Assembly (NCBI GenBank): GCA_002381565.1 | Contig: DFWZ01000040.1 | Location: forward strand, 1 to 64,000 | Direction of reading: 5' to 3' | Source of the DNA: Gallionella sp. UBA4121 | GTDB lineage: Bacteria; Pseudomonadota; Gammaproteobacteria; Burkholderiales; Gallionellaceae | DNA length: 64,000 nt | In this document: positions 1-8,962 of the stretch, in pieces | How positions within the stretch are numbered: position 1 is the first letter of the stretch | How the letters are laid out: each line of letters starts with the position of its first letter | Notes under the pieces: model-generated | The model's database searches: none | Told to the model about the DNA's origin: nothing | The model's input: only the letters and a program-made list of their open reading frames with translations | Program-made: the position numbers and the translations under genes

Positions 1-230
1 TTCTCCCACTCTTCCGGGGTGTAGGTTTTCATGGACAGCGCATGGATTTCTCCTCGCATGCGTTCACCCAGCGTCTGATAGACCAGTTGATGGCGCCCAA
101 TGCGGCTCTTACCGGCAAATTCGGCGCTGACCACAATCGCTTCAAAATGCTGGCCATCTCCTGTAACACTAAGATATTCGGTCGCCATGCCTTGCGCGAT
201 GCCTTGTTGAATACTTTCCGGGGTAACCAT
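1..230 (-). CDS. ibaG: BolA/IbaG family protein (3' end cut by window)
   Basis: The minus-strand frame opens at ATG 230 with MVTPESIQQGIAQG and runs off the left edge after about 76 residues, almost the full length of this small family (about 80-90). The central stretch with SAEFAGKSRIGRHQLVYQTLG fits the BolA fold, whose conserved histidine helps bind a [2Fe-2S] cluster with monothiol glutaredoxins. The place directly after mlaB is where betaproteobacteria and E. coli carry this gene (ibaG in E. coli), which supports IbaG rather than BolA proper. The C-terminus is not visible. Role in iron-sulfur trafficking or acid response is family knowledge, not seen here. Confidence 0.85.
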   Translation of the reverse strand, partial: MVTPESIQQGIAQGMATEYLSVTGDGQHFEAIVVSAEFAGKSRIGRHQLVYQTLGERMRGEIHALSMKTYTPEEWE

Positions 231-291
231 TGCTATCCTGTCTAAAAATTACTTACTACAAACACCTGCTAAGGCGTGAGCTGCGCACCGA

Positions 292-570
292 TTAGCTCGG
301 CAACATCTCGGCCACGCCATACAGATTCGCCAGACTCGTCAGATCGGCGGGCAAATTTTCGACACGCAAGCTGCGCTTCTGAGCCTGCGCCGCTCTTGAC
401 CATCCCAACAACATGCTGACCGCCGATGAATCGACAGCTTCAACCTTGGCAAAATCCACCAGCAAGTCGTCGCTTGCAAGGTGCTGCAAGCCCGTTTCAT
501 ACAGGGCCGGCACAGTAGACATGGTCAGCCGGCCGGAGAGCACCAGGCGGTCGCCTTCGCGCACAATCAC
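292..570 (-). CDS. mlaB: STAS-domain protein MlaB of the Mla transporter
   Basis: This 92-residue protein is a single STAS domain (REGDRLVLSGRLTMSTVPAL near the start, then a VDSSAVSMLLGW segment around residues 45-56, the usual DSS/A loop). In the Mla system MlaB sits on the cytoplasmic side of the MlaFE core and is needed for its ATPase activity and assembly. The start overlaps the mlaC stop by 4 bases (567-570), so translation is probably coupled. The order mlaF-E-D-C-B, all on minus with tiny gaps, makes the assignment firm although STAS domains alone are not specific. Confidence 0.92.
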   Translation of the reverse strand: MIVREGDRLVLSGRLTMSTVPALYETGLQHLASDDLLVDFAKVEAVDSSAVSMLLGWSRAAQAQKRSLRVENLPADLTSLANLYGVAEMLPS

Positions 571-1196
571 TTTACTTCCGCCTTTTTCAACGTTCCATTG
601 TCAGCGCCAGCATTCATATCAGCCAAAGATTTAATCAGCGAGTCGATGCCGGACTGTTCGATCTGGCTGGAAAAAGTGCCCCGGTAACTGGTAACCATGC
701 TCACACCTTCGATGACCACATCGAAAACCTTCCATCCGTCAGCCGCTTTTTTCATCTGATAATCCACTGCGGTCGGCTGACCACCCACCTTGATGATCTG
801 GGTCTTGACGGTGGTTTCCGTATCGGTCGCCGCCAGTTTTAACGGTTTCACCTCGATAGTCTGATCCTTATACATGGTAAACGCCTTGGTATAAGTCCGT
901 ACCAGCATGTTGCGGAATTCAGCCACCAGCGCTTTTTTCTGTTCCGGCGTCGCCTGCCTCCAATACTTACCCGCAGCCAATTGCGTCATGCGAGTAAAAT
1001 CGAAATTAGGCAATATTTTGGCATCTACCAGCGCCAGTATTTTTTTCTGGTTGCCCGATTGAATGTCTTTGTCCTGCTTGACGATCGTGATGACATCCTG
1101 CGCGGTATCTTTGATCAGCACATCGGGTGCGATTATTTCCGCCTGTGCAATCCCTGCCATTAAAAACAAACTTACAACCAAAAATAACTTCTTCAT
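567..1196 (-). CDS. mlaC: Periplasmic phospholipid-binding protein MlaC
   Basis: A 209-residue protein with a clear Sec signal peptide (MKKLFLVVSLFLMAGIAQA, cut before E20). The mature part matches the MlaC/Ttg2D family, including YWRQATPEQKKALVAEFRNM and the TSYRGTFSSQIEQSGIDSLI segment near the C-terminus. MlaC ferries glycerophospholipid between the outer-membrane lipoprotein MlaA and the inner-membrane MlaFEDB complex. No mlaA gene is seen in this operon, so MlaA must be encoded elsewhere if the pathway is complete. It lies 9 bases after mlaD and overlaps mlaB by 4. Confidence 0.95.
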   Translation of the reverse strand: MKKLFLVVSLFLMAGIAQAEIIAPDVLIKDTAQDVITIVKQDKDIQSGNQKKILALVDAKILPNFDFTRMTQLAAGKYWRQATPEQKKALVAEFRNMLVRTYTKAFTMYKDQTIEVKPLKLAATDTETTVKTQIIKVGGQPTAVDYQMKKAADGWKVFDVVIEGVSMVTSYRGTFSSQIEQSGIDSLIKSLADMNAGADNGTLKKAEVK

Positions 1197-1205
1197 TACA
1201 ACTCC

Positions 1206-1670
1206 TTATTTAGCGGGTTCTGCTGCTTTGCTATACATGAATTTACTGATCAAGTCTTCCAGCACCATTGCCGATTGCGTCTGTTTCACCTGATCGCCAT
1301 TTTTCAGCATTTCTGTATCGCCGCCCGGCATCAGGCCGATGTACTGTTCACCCAGCAGACCCGAGGTCAGAATATTGGCAAAAGTATCCTTTGGAAACTG
1401 ATAACGTTTGTCCAGGCTCATCACCACGTGTGCCTCATAGCGTTCCGTATCAAGGGATATCTTGGTCACTCGGCCAACCAGCACACCGGCACTTCTGATT
1501 GACGCCTTGGGCTTCAGGCCACCGATATTGGAAAAATAGGCATTCACCGTATAGGTCTCGGAGACATTGTAAGTTCCGAGATTCCCGACCTTCATCGCCA
1601 ACATCACCAGCGCTGCGACACCCGCCACCACAAACATGCCCACCCACAAATCCAACGTAGTACGTTCCAT
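1206..1670 (-). CDS. mlaD: MCE-domain protein MlaD
   Basis: The product has 154 residues: one N-terminal membrane helix (about residues 7-27, WVGMFVVAGVAALVMLAMKV) and one MCE domain (about 37-115, with GLKPKASIRSAGVLVGRV and GLLGEQYIGLMPGG). MlaD forms a hexameric ring in the periplasm above MlaE and gives phospholipid a hydrophobic channel. The length is shorter than the E. coli protein (183), mainly in the C-terminal tail. The gene follows mlaE after 3 bases. Confidence 0.95.
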   Translation of the reverse strand: MERTTLDLWVGMFVVAGVAALVMLAMKVGNLGTYNVSETYTVNAYFSNIGGLKPKASIRSAGVLVGRVTKISLDTERYEAHVVMSLDKRYQFPKDTFANILTSGLLGEQYIGLMPGGDTEMLKNGDQVKQTQSAMVLEDLISKFMYSKAAEPAK

Positions 1671-1673
1671 TAC

Positions 1674-2462
1674 TCAAGCCCCTCTAAACATGATTGCAGT
1701 CAACACAAAATCCAACATCAAAATCGCCAGCGACGAAGTGACCACCGTGCGCGTAGTAGCCCCGGACACCCCCTCTGCGGTGGGCGGCGCATCAAACCCT
1801 TCGAATAACGCGATCAGAGTCACCACCGTACCGAACACCAGACTCTTGATGACGCCGTTCAATATGTCCTCACGAAAATCCACCGCTGCCTGCATCTGCG
1901 ACCAGAATGAACCTTCGTCCACACCGATCTGCACGACACCCACCAGATAGCCGCCGAATATACCCACCGCACTGAACAGGGCCGCCAGGAGCGGCATGGA
2001 AATGACCCCTGCCCAGAACCTCGGCGCCACGATGCGCGCAATCGGATTCACCGCCATCATCTCCATTGCCGAAATCTGCTCAGTTGCTTTCATCAGTCCG
2101 ATTTCCGCAGTCATCGCCGATCCTGCGCGACTGGCAAACAACAGCGCTGCCATCACAGGCCCCAGTTCACGCACCAGCCCCAGTGCTACCATCACGCCCA
2201 GCGCCGACTCCGAGCCATAACGCTTGAGCGTCTCATAACCCTGCAAACCCAGCACCATGCCGACAAACAGGCCTGCGACAATGATGATGATGAGCGACAT
2301 CACGCCGGTTGAAAAAAGTTCCTTGATGATCAGATGGAAGCGCCGGAAGCTGTTCCCTGAATAGAGTATGGTCAGGAAAAAGAAACGCGCCGCCACGCCT
2401 ACACGCCACACTGCGCTGACGACATGGCTTCCGATTGCTCTTATAGTACTAATTAATGCCAT
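1674..2462 (-). CDS. mlaE: ABC permease MlaE of phospholipid transporter
   Basis: This 262-residue inner-membrane permease belongs to the MlaE/YrbE family. Several hydrophobic segments are visible (about 45-80, 95-110, 140-170, 195-215, 235-258). The conserved stretch with ASRAGSAMTAEIGLMKATEQISAMEMMAVNP contains the coupling region. With MlaF it makes the core that moves phospholipid across the inner-membrane side of the Mla path. The gene starts 4 bases after the mlaF stop. Confidence 0.95.
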   Translation of the reverse strand: MALISTIRAIGSHVVSAVWRVGVAARFFFLTILYSGNSFRRFHLIIKELFSTGVMSLIIIIVAGLFVGMVLGLQGYETLKRYGSESALGVMVALGLVRELGPVMAALLFASRAGSAMTAEIGLMKATEQISAMEMMAVNPIARIVAPRFWAGVISMPLLAALFSAVGIFGGYLVGVVQIGVDEGSFWSQMQAAVDFREDILNGVIKSLVFGTVVTLIALFEGFDAPPTAEGVSGATTRTVVTSSLAILMLDFVLTAIMFRGA

Positions 2463-2466
2463 GAAA

Positions 2467-3300
2467 TCAGGCCCGCAAATTTAAGTCTTGGCGATAATCA
2501 ACGCCGGGGTAATGAAATGGCACAGGACCATCCATCTCGCCATGCACAAACTGGTGCACAAAATCCTTGTCCGACGCACGAAGCTCATCCGGGGTCCCTT
2601 CAGCTACGATCACTCCATTCGCCATAAAGTAGACATAATCCACAATTTTCAGCGACTCCTGAATGTCGTGTGTGACGATGATCGAAGTAGCGCCCAGCGC
2701 ATCGTTCAGGCGGCGAATCAGATCGCCGATCACCGTCATAGAAATCGGATCCAGCCCTGCAAACGGCTCATCATACATGATGAGCATCGGGTCGAGCGCA
2801 ACGGTACGTGCCAAAGCCACGCGCCGCGCCATCCCGCCTGACAATTCAGTCGGCATCATATCTTGTGCGCCGCGCAAGCCCACCGCGTTCAGCTTCATCA
2901 TGACCAGGCTGCGAATGATGTCCTCGGGCAAATCGGTGTGCTCACGCATCTGAAACGCCACGTTGTCATACACCGACATATCAGTGAACAACGCACCAAA
3001 CTGGAACAGCATGCCCATCTTGCGACGCATCGCATACAGGCCATCCTGATCCAGTTCGTGCATCACCTGCCCGTCTATTTTTACGTAGCCACGGGTCGGC
3101 TTCAACGCGCCGCCGACATGACGCAGCAGCGTCGTCTTGCCGCAACCGGAGAGACCCATGATGGCAACCAGCTTACCCTTAGGAAAAGTCATGTTGATCC
3201 CCTGCAGCACGGGTCGCTTATCGTAGGTAAAGTTAAGGTCGCGAATTTCGACCAGAGCGTTCGGAGGCAAAATTGGATTCCAAAAATACAAGTCGTGCAT
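2467..3300 (-). CDS. mlaF: ATP-binding protein MlaF of phospholipid transporter
   Basis: A 277-residue ABC ATPase with Walker A GLSGCGKTT (about residues 49-57), signature ELSGGMARR, Walker B MLIMYDEPFAGLDP and switch histidine in VTHDIQES. It powers MlaE-dependent phospholipid transport and heads the minus-strand mla operon. The first 20 residues before the family core (VEIRDLNFTYDKRP) are unusual in sequence, and a TAGAAT hexamer (18 bases from a TTGAGC) overlaps the annotated ATG, so a start a little downstream is possible. I keep the ATG at 3300 because no better start is evident. Confidence 0.93.
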   Translation of the reverse strand: MHDLYFWNPILPPNALVEIRDLNFTYDKRPVLQGINMTFPKGKLVAIMGLSGCGKTTLLRHVGGALKPTRGYVKIDGQVMHELDQDGLYAMRRKMGMLFQFGALFTDMSVYDNVAFQMREHTDLPEDIIRSLVMMKLNAVGLRGAQDMMPTELSGGMARRVALARTVALDPMLIMYDEPFAGLDPISMTVIGDLIRRLNDALGATSIIVTHDIQESLKIVDYVYFMANGVIVAEGTPDELRASDKDFVHQFVHGEMDGPVPFHYPGVDYRQDLNLRA

Positions 3301-3378
3301 TCTAAACGATTGCGCCGTCTATGCTCAACCCTTACCTCATTTTTGAAATGCGGCATCACCACGTCACCTGAACACCAG

Positions 3379-4578
3379 CTACGAATTCGCAAACAGCTCC
3401 TGCAAGCTCACATCGGTGCTTTTCTCAAGCGTTGCCGCACAAGTGGCAAGCCATTGTTTCAATGGATCACTGCCCTGCTCTGCCAACAACACGCTGGGAT
3501 CGAGCACAAACAGATGCAACAACTCCGTCGCGCGGACGTGACTGACATCCTTCATCATCAGCCAGCCCTGATCCTCAGCCTTGCGCACCAGATTTGCGCT
3601 GCCCAGGCGTTCCATGATCTGCTCCAGCATGTAAAAATCCAAATGCAGCATCTTCGACAACGCCGGTATGGTCATCACTACGCCCTGCTGCATACCGCGC
3701 GACATGATTTGCAATACCCGCAAGGCGTCCAGCATTTGCACGGCTGCCGGCAGATATTGCGCCTGGGGCGTACGCCAATGAGGCAGGGAAGCGGCAACCA
3801 CGGCACCCAACAATATCGTCAACCAGGACAGATAAACCCACATCAGAAAAATCGGCACACTGGCGAATGCGCCGTAAACCAGTTTGTAAGCAGGAAAGTG
3901 GCTGATGTAAAGCCCGAACACGCGGTTCATCGTTTCAAACAGCACCGATGCCACCAACCCGCCGATCAGTGCGTGGCTGAGCGGCACATAGCGATTGGGC
4001 ACCAGCCGGAACAGCATCGCAAACGCCAGAGTGGTGAACATCACGGGTAAAACCTTCAACACGCCCACACCGAAGATTGGAATGTGTTTGGCGTAGCCCA
4101 TCGACAGCCCGACCAGCCAGGAGGTAAGCGACAGACTCGCACCCACCAGCACCGGAGCCAGTGTCAGTACCGCCCAGTAAACGATCAGCCGTTTGAGCAT
4201 GGTGCGTGGCCGGGTGACCCGCCAGATGGTATTGAAGGCCTGATCGATCGTCAGCATCATCAACATCGCCGTCACAGCCAGAAACACCACACCTGCTGCG
4301 CCAAGACGCCCGGCACTCTCCGCAAACTGCTCCGTATAGTGCGTAATGACGTTGCCGGCCGTTGCCGGCATCAGATTTTCCAGCAGAAAAATTTTGATCT
4401 GGCTGGAAAAATCCTCAAATACCGGGAAAGCCGAAAATAGCGTCAGCGCGATAGTAATGAGCGGAACCAGCGACAGCAAAGTTGTAAAAGTCAGGCTGGC
4501 TGCGATCTGGACGCAGCGATCCTGCGCAAAACGCGTCATGACGAAGCGTATGAATGACTGAAAATCCTGGCTTTGCAT
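3379..4578 (-). CDS. YihY/UPF0761 family inner-membrane protein
   Basis: The product has 399 residues. The N-terminal 290 residues hold about six membrane helices typical of the YihY family (once misnamed ribonuclease BN), with SLTFTTLLSLVPLITIAL near residue 30 and VYGAFASVPIFLMWVYLSW near 245. The remaining 100 residues are soluble and include a winged-helix-like stretch (IPALSKMLHLDFYMLEQIME), which is common in the longer betaproteobacterial members. The function is unknown; a role as transporter or flippase-like protein is only suspected. It stands apart from mlaF by 78 bases. Confidence 0.85.
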   Translation of the reverse strand: MQSQDFQSFIRFVMTRFAQDRCVQIAASLTFTTLLSLVPLITIALTLFSAFPVFEDFSSQIKIFLLENLMPATAGNVITHYTEQFAESAGRLGAAGVVFLAVTAMLMMLTIDQAFNTIWRVTRPRTMLKRLIVYWAVLTLAPVLVGASLSLTSWLVGLSMGYAKHIPIFGVGVLKVLPVMFTTLAFAMLFRLVPNRYVPLSHALIGGLVASVLFETMNRVFGLYISHFPAYKLVYGAFASVPIFLMWVYLSWLTILLGAVVAASLPHWRTPQAQYLPAAVQMLDALRVLQIMSRGMQQGVVMTIPALSKMLHLDFYMLEQIMERLGSANLVRKAEDQGWLMMKDVSHVRATELLHLFVLDPSVLLAEQGSDPLKQWLATCAATLEKSTDVSLQELFANS

Positions 4579-4647
4579 GCTGGTGTCGATTCTTTAATAC
4601 GTGAGCAGCAAGGACGCCACCCTCATTAATAAACAAGCCATTCGGCC

Positions 4648-4700
4648 CCTTCCCAACCCTCCCCCGCACCCGCAAGGGGCATCACCGTCAGTTTACGCTG
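4648..4700. repeat. Dispersed G/C-run intergenic repeat, copy 1
   Basis: A pyrimidine-rich segment (CCTTCCCAACCCTCCCCCGC then GCAAGGGG) upstream of wrbA. Its reverse complement resembles 29046-29092, and a related pattern is at 61105-61160. Such runs are scattered in intergenic DNA of many proteobacteria and have no known function. Confidence 0.5.
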
Positions 4701-4780
4701 CCGCAGCAGCGACCTTGACGCGACAAGCGAGGGAAGGTGCAAACGAAACGCTGCGCGAGTTTCTCGTTATAATCCTGCGC

Positions 4781-5383
4781 ATGATAACCGACAAAGAAAT
4801 TCTGGTGCTGTATTACAGCCAGCACGGCGCAACCCGGCAAATGGCGCAACTCATCGCGCGCGGCGTGGAACAAGTAGCGGGGGTACGCGCCAGACTGCGT
4901 ACCGTACCTAAAATCTCCAGCGTATGCGAGGCGACTGAGCCCGCCATTCCCGACAGCGGCGCACCTTACGCCGAACTCTTCGATCTCGAAGAATGCATCG
5001 GTCTGGCATTAGGCAGTCCGACCCGCTTTGGCAATATGACAGCCTCAATGAAATACTTCTGGGATGGTACAGCAGGACTGTGGATGAAGCATGCACTGGT
5101 CGGCAAACCCGCAGCTCTCTTTACCTCCAGCAGCAGCATGCACGGCGGACAGGAGTCCACGCTGCTCTCCATGATGTTACCGCTGCTGCATCACGGCATG
5201 CTCATCACAGGCATTCCTTATTCCGAACCGGAACTGGCCAGCACCCTGAGCGGCGGCACGCCCTACGGGGCAAGCCATGTTGCAGGATTGACCAGCGACC
5301 TGGCTATATCCGACACAGAGAAGAAACTCTGCATGGCACTGGGTCGCCGCCTGGCAATCACCGCGTTAAAGCTGGCGGCGTGA
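4781..5383 (+). CDS. wrbA: WrbA-type flavodoxin-like NAD(P)H:quinone oxidoreductase
   Basis: This 200-residue flavoprotein has the FMN-binding N-terminus VLYYSQHGATRQMAQLIARG and the conserved GSPTRFGNMTASMKYFWDGT loop, plus SSSSMHGGQEST, all typical of the WrbA branch of two-electron quinone reductases. It reduces quinones to hydroquinones and is usually linked to redox-stress protection. The start at ATG 4781 is preferred over the longer open frame from 4601 because the family begins here and the upstream part is repeat-like DNA. A TATAAT lies at 4768-4773, only 7 bases before ATG, with no Shine-Dalgarno, so a leaderless message is possible. Confidence 0.88.
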   Translation: MITDKEILVLYYSQHGATRQMAQLIARGVEQVAGVRARLRTVPKISSVCEATEPAIPDSGAPYAELFDLEECIGLALGSPTRFGNMTASMKYFWDGTAGLWMKHALVGKPAALFTSSSSMHGGQESTLLSMMLPLLHHGMLITGIPYSEPELASTLSGGTPYGASHVAGLTSDLAISDTEKKLCMALGRRLAITALKLAA

Positions 5384-5531
5384 GCATTCAAAAAACGGAC
5401 GGGCTGCCGCGCCGTGACAGACGCCACGCATAAATATTTGCGTAACCCCGTCTATTTATGGATAATGCCCGGCCTAGCTTATAACCCGTATGCGCACACC
5501 CGCCGCATCAAACCACCCGCAAGGAAGAAAA

Positions 5532-5747
5532 ATGAAAGCCAACATCCACCCTGATTACCATGAAATTACCGTAACTTGCAGTTGCGGCAATACCTTCAAG
5601 ACCAACTCATCGATGGCCAAAACCACGCTGAACGTCGAAGTTTGTTCTGAATGCCATCCGTTCTATACCGGCACACAGAAAATCGTCGACACCGCTGGCC
5701 GTATTGACAAATTCCGTCAAAAATACGCAACCAAGGCTGCCGCGTAA
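5532..5747 (+). CDS. rpmE: 50S ribosomal protein bL31
   Basis: A 71-residue protein, MKANIHPDYHEITVTCSCGN and so on, with the four-cysteine/histidine zinc pattern (CSC near residue 16 and CSECHPF near 37) of the zinc-containing L31 form. It sits at the central protuberance of the 50S subunit and bridges to the 30S head. The start at 5532 is fixed by the good ribosome site AAGGAAGA 6 bases upstream; the longer frame from 5490 is not needed. It is followed by a strong terminator. Confidence 0.97.
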   Translation: MKANIHPDYHEITVTCSCGNTFKTNSSMAKTTLNVEVCSECHPFYTGTQKIVDTAGRIDKFRQKYATKAAA

Positions 5748-5784
5748 AAATCCGCGAGGGAACCCTTCGCAGAGCGACACATCG

Positions 5785-5810
5785 AAGGGCAGCGTTTGCT
5801 GCCCTTTGTT
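5785..5810 (+). terminator. Rho-independent terminator after rpmE
   Basis: A perfect 9-base-pair stem, AAGGGCAGC (5785-5793) with GCTGCCCTT (5798-5806), a GTTT loop, then a short T-rich tail. It lies 38 bases after the rpmE stop and before the protease start. Confidence 0.85.
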
Positions 5811-5849
5811 ATTGGCGGTGAAAACACCTTTTGCAAAACAGGAATGTCC

Positions 5850-7271
5850 ATGCGCTTTCTGATACCTGGCTTGATGCTTACACTGCTCGCAGGCTGCGCG
5901 CAAAATCCCGTCACCGGCTCGAATGATTTCGTGATGATGTCGGAAAGCCAGGAGATAGCGGTCGGCCGCCAGAACGACGAGCAGGTCAAGAAACAGTATC
6001 GCGTTTACGGCTCAAAAGCCTTGCAGGACTACGTCAATAGCGTCGGACAACGCATTGCAAGAAACAGTCACCGCCCCAACCTGCAATATCACTTCACCGT
6101 ACTGGACACACCGGATATCAACGCCTTTGCGCTGCCCGGCGGCTATATCTACATCACGCGCGGCATCCTGGCCTATCTGAATTCCGAGGCCGAACTGGCG
6201 GCCGTGCTGGGCCATGAAATCGGTCACGTCACGGCACGCCACGGGGTACGCCAGCAGAGCGCAGCACAAGCCGCCAATATTGGCATAACCATCGCCTCCA
6301 TTTTCGTGCCGGAAATGAATTCGCCAGTGGCGGGCAATCTGATTAATCTCGGCGGCGGCGCCCTGCTGTCCGGTTACGGACGCGAACATGAACTGGAGGC
6401 GGACCGTCTGGGCGCACAGTATCTGGCACGCACGGATTATGATCCGCAAGCCATCATCACGGTCATCAGCGTGTTGAAAAACCAGGAGCTGGAGGATGCA
6501 CGCCTGGCCAAACAGGAAGGCCGCGAACCGCGCCGCTATCATGGCTTGTTTGCCACCCATCCGGACAACGACACCCGCCTGCATCAGGCGGTTGACGAGG
6601 CGGAAAAAAATACCTCTGCACACGCACATTTCGAAGGCCGCCGTGAATTTCTTGCCGCCACGGAAGGTCTGGTGTTCAACGACAACAGTGAACAGGGGGT
6701 CGTGCGTTACAACGCTTTTTACCACGGCGAACTTGGCATTGCCGTGCAATTCCCGGATAACTGGCAGGTGCACAATCTGCCGACTGCGCTGGTTGCCGTC
6801 AGCCCGCAGGGTGAAGTGCAACTGCAAATGAAGCTGGACGAATCGCCCAGCGGCACACCTGGTGAATATGCGCGCCGACTGGCAGGCCGTAGTGCGCAAA
6901 TCACAACGCTTAGCGTAAATGGCTTACCCGCCGCCTTGTTCGACCAGCCCGATGCGGCGGGTGGCGTTGTTTTTCACAACGGTCAGGCTTTCATTCTGCT
7001 GGCTAAAGGAAAAACACCTGACATTCTCGCTGCCCATCGAGCGGAAATCATCTCCACCGTCAGAAGCTTCCATGCCATCACTGCGGCTGAACGCCGACTG
7101 GTCAAACCGCTCACCCTGCATGTCATCACAGCCAGAGCAGGCGATACATTTTCAGCCCTTGCAAAAGACTCACCGCTGGGCCAGTCGGCAGAAGACTACC
7201 TGCGGCTGATCAATGCCCGCTACCCCAGCGGCGAACCACAAGCCGGGCAGCTGATCAAGCTGGTCAGATAA
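5850..7271 (+). CDS. M48-family metalloprotease lipoprotein
   Basis: The product is 473 residues from ATG 5850, chosen because AGGA at 5840-5843 is well spaced for it and MRFLIPGLMLTLLAGCAQNP then gives a textbook lipoprotein signal with lipobox LLAGC. The zinc protease core has HEIGHVTARHG (about residue 125) and the third ligand in HELEADRLGAQYLA. It resembles the BepA/LoiP group of outer-membrane quality-control proteases. The last 50 residues (VITARAGDTFSALAKDSPLG to QAGQLIKLVR) look like a LysM-type or related tail domain instead of the TPR repeats of BepA. The gene is on its own between terminator and the next gene. Confidence 0.85.
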   Translation: MRFLIPGLMLTLLAGCAQNPVTGSNDFVMMSESQEIAVGRQNDEQVKKQYRVYGSKALQDYVNSVGQRIARNSHRPNLQYHFTVLDTPDINAFALPGGYIYITRGILAYLNSEAELAAVLGHEIGHVTARHGVRQQSAAQAANIGITIASIFVPEMNSPVAGNLINLGGGALLSGYGREHELEADRLGAQYLARTDYDPQAIITVISVLKNQELEDARLAKQEGREPRRYHGLFATHPDNDTRLHQAVDEAEKNTSAHAHFEGRREFLAATEGLVFNDNSEQGVVRYNAFYHGELGIAVQFPDNWQVHNLPTALVAVSPQGEVQLQMKLDESPSGTPGEYARRLAGRSAQITTLSVNGLPAALFDQPDAAGGVVFHNGQAFILLAKGKTPDILAAHRAEIISTVRSFHAITAAERRLVKPLTLHVITARAGDTFSALAKDSPLGQSAEDYLRLINARYPSGEPQAGQLIKLVR

Positions 7272-7278
7272 ACTACAT

Positions 7279-7299
7279 CAATTGACAATTGATAATTAA
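7279..7299. repeat. 7-base-period array (CAATTGA words)
   Basis: Three consecutive words, CAATTGA, CAATTGA, TAATTAA, occupy the short gap between the protease stop and the glycosyltransferase start. One of a set of such arrays in the window with the same period but different words. Confidence 0.6.
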
Positions 7300-7308
7300 C
7301 TTTAGCCT

Positions 7309-8952
7309 ATGTACTTTATAAAACCCACCGACCCGCACCCGATCACACCCGCCAAGGCCGTGATGCTCGGCTTGCTTTGCCTAGTCTGGCTGGGCACGGG
7401 CCTGATCGGGCACGACCCCTGGAAACCGGACGATGCATACAGCTTCGGCATCGTCTATTCATTGTTACAGAGCAATGACTGGCTGACTCCCGCTATTGCG
7501 GGCGAGCCCTTCATGGCAAACCCGCCTCTGTTCTATTGGACAGCCGCAATATTCGCCAAACTTTTCGCATCCGTTTTGCCGCTGCACGATGCTGCGCGGC
7601 TTGCCAGCGGCTTTTACAGCGGTTTGACGCTGTTGTTTCTGGGCTTGGCCGGTCGCAAACTGTATGGCGAAAATCGCGGTTGGGCCACAGCAATCATCCT
7701 GATCGGCTGCCTCGGCATGCTGGTGCGTGCGCACCAGCTCATCACCGACCTGGCCCTGCTTGCCGGTTTCGCAATGATGCTCTATGGTTTTGCGCACAGC
7801 CAGGAGCGCGTACTGCGCGCTGGCATCTGGATAGGCACAGGCTGCGGCATCGGTTTCATGGCCAAAGGTTTTATAGCGCCGGTGGTGTTCCTGCTGATCG
7901 CAGCCATATTGCCCGCATTGTTCCAGAATTGGCGCACTCGCAATTATACCTTCAGCATCGGCATTGCCAGCCTTTTCGCCCTGCCCTGGCTCACCGCCTG
8001 GCCGTACCTGCTGTATCAGCACTCACCGAAACTATTCCATGACTGGGCGTGGTCGCACAACCTCGGCAACTGGCTGGATTATATAAAAAAGGGGCCTGGC
8101 ATGGATGCCCTCTACTACCTGAAAAATCTGCCCTGGCTGGCCTGGCCCGCCTTGCCGCTGGCAGCCTGGGCTGTATGGCGCGAACGCAGGCGCCTGGCTC
8201 AACGTGACGATTTGCAATTGCCCCTCATCAGTTTCATGGTGATGTTTATCGTCTTAAGCCTGGTACCCAACATCAGAGAAGTGTTCGCCCTGCCCATGCT
8301 GCTGCCGGTGGTTCTGCTGGCCACCGCCTCCCTGTCCATGTTAAAACGCGGTGCTGCCAACGCACTGGACTCGTTCGGACTGATGACCTTCGCACTGATA
8401 GCCCTGCTGATGTGGTGGGGATGGGCGGGACTGTTGCTGGATAACCACGCCAAGATCACGCTGTGGCTGAAGGATTATCAGCCCGGTTTCGAACCCGCGT
8501 TCCATACCGCGCCTTTCGTCATTGCCCTCACGGCCACATTTCTCTGGCTGATACTGGTATGGCGTGTGGGTCGATCGATGCGCCGCGCCGTGGTGAACTG
8601 GAGTTCAGGCATCACGCTGATCTGGATACTCGCAATGACGCTGTGGCTGCCCTGGCTGGACAGCGGCAAAAGCTACCGCAACATGATAGTCTCACTCAAA
8701 GCTGCCATGCCCGCACAATACAACTGTGTTGCACGCAACACCACCCTGGGCGACAGCCAGCGCGCCATGCTGCACTACTTCGGCGACATCATCACCCGCC
8801 GGGATCCGGCGCGCATCTGCGAGTTGCGCCTGATCCAGGGCGAGAAGATTTCCAGACCCTTGATGGATGAAAGCCAGTATAAAAAAATCTGGGAAGGCAG
8901 CCGCAAGACCGACAAAAATGAGCAATATCGGCTGTATCAGCGTGTCGAATAA
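7309..8952 (+). CDS. GT39/ArnT-like membrane glycosyltransferase
   Basis: A 547-residue polytopic membrane protein with about 11-12 hydrophobic segments. The first periplasmic loop has GHDPWKPDDAYSFG and then MANPPLFYW, the pattern of ArnT/GT39 enzymes in which the acidic pair after the first helix is catalytic. These enzymes move a sugar from a polyprenyl-phosphate donor to lipid A, protein or another envelope acceptor. The donor and acceptor cannot be told here, and there are no arn or polyprenyl-phosphate glycosyltransferase genes next to it. It ends 10 bases before trhO. Confidence 0.82.
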   Translation: MYFIKPTDPHPITPAKAVMLGLLCLVWLGTGLIGHDPWKPDDAYSFGIVYSLLQSNDWLTPAIAGEPFMANPPLFYWTAAIFAKLFASVLPLHDAARLASGFYSGLTLLFLGLAGRKLYGENRGWATAIILIGCLGMLVRAHQLITDLALLAGFAMMLYGFAHSQERVLRAGIWIGTGCGIGFMAKGFIAPVVFLLIAAILPALFQNWRTRNYTFSIGIASLFALPWLTAWPYLLYQHSPKLFHDWAWSHNLGNWLDYIKKGPGMDALYYLKNLPWLAWPALPLAAWAVWRERRRLAQRDDLQLPLISFMVMFIVLSLVPNIREVFALPMLLPVVLLATASLSMLKRGAANALDSFGLMTFALIALLMWWGWAGLLLDNHAKITLWLKDYQPGFEPAFHTAPFVIALTATFLWLILVWRVGRSMRRAVVNWSSGITLIWILAMTLWLPWLDSGKSYRNMIVSLKAAMPAQYNCVARNTTLGDSQRAMLHYFGDIITRRDPARICELRLIQGEKISRPLMDESQYKKIWEGSRKTDKNEQYRLYQRVE

Positions 8953-8962
8953 GAGGTAGAAA

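Noticed and set aside
2863..4050. Long plus-strand open frame of 395 codons opposite mlaF and the YihY gene
   Set aside because: It runs antisense across two well-supported genes, is rich in H, Q and R as antisense frames of GC-rich genes are, and has no recognisable domain.
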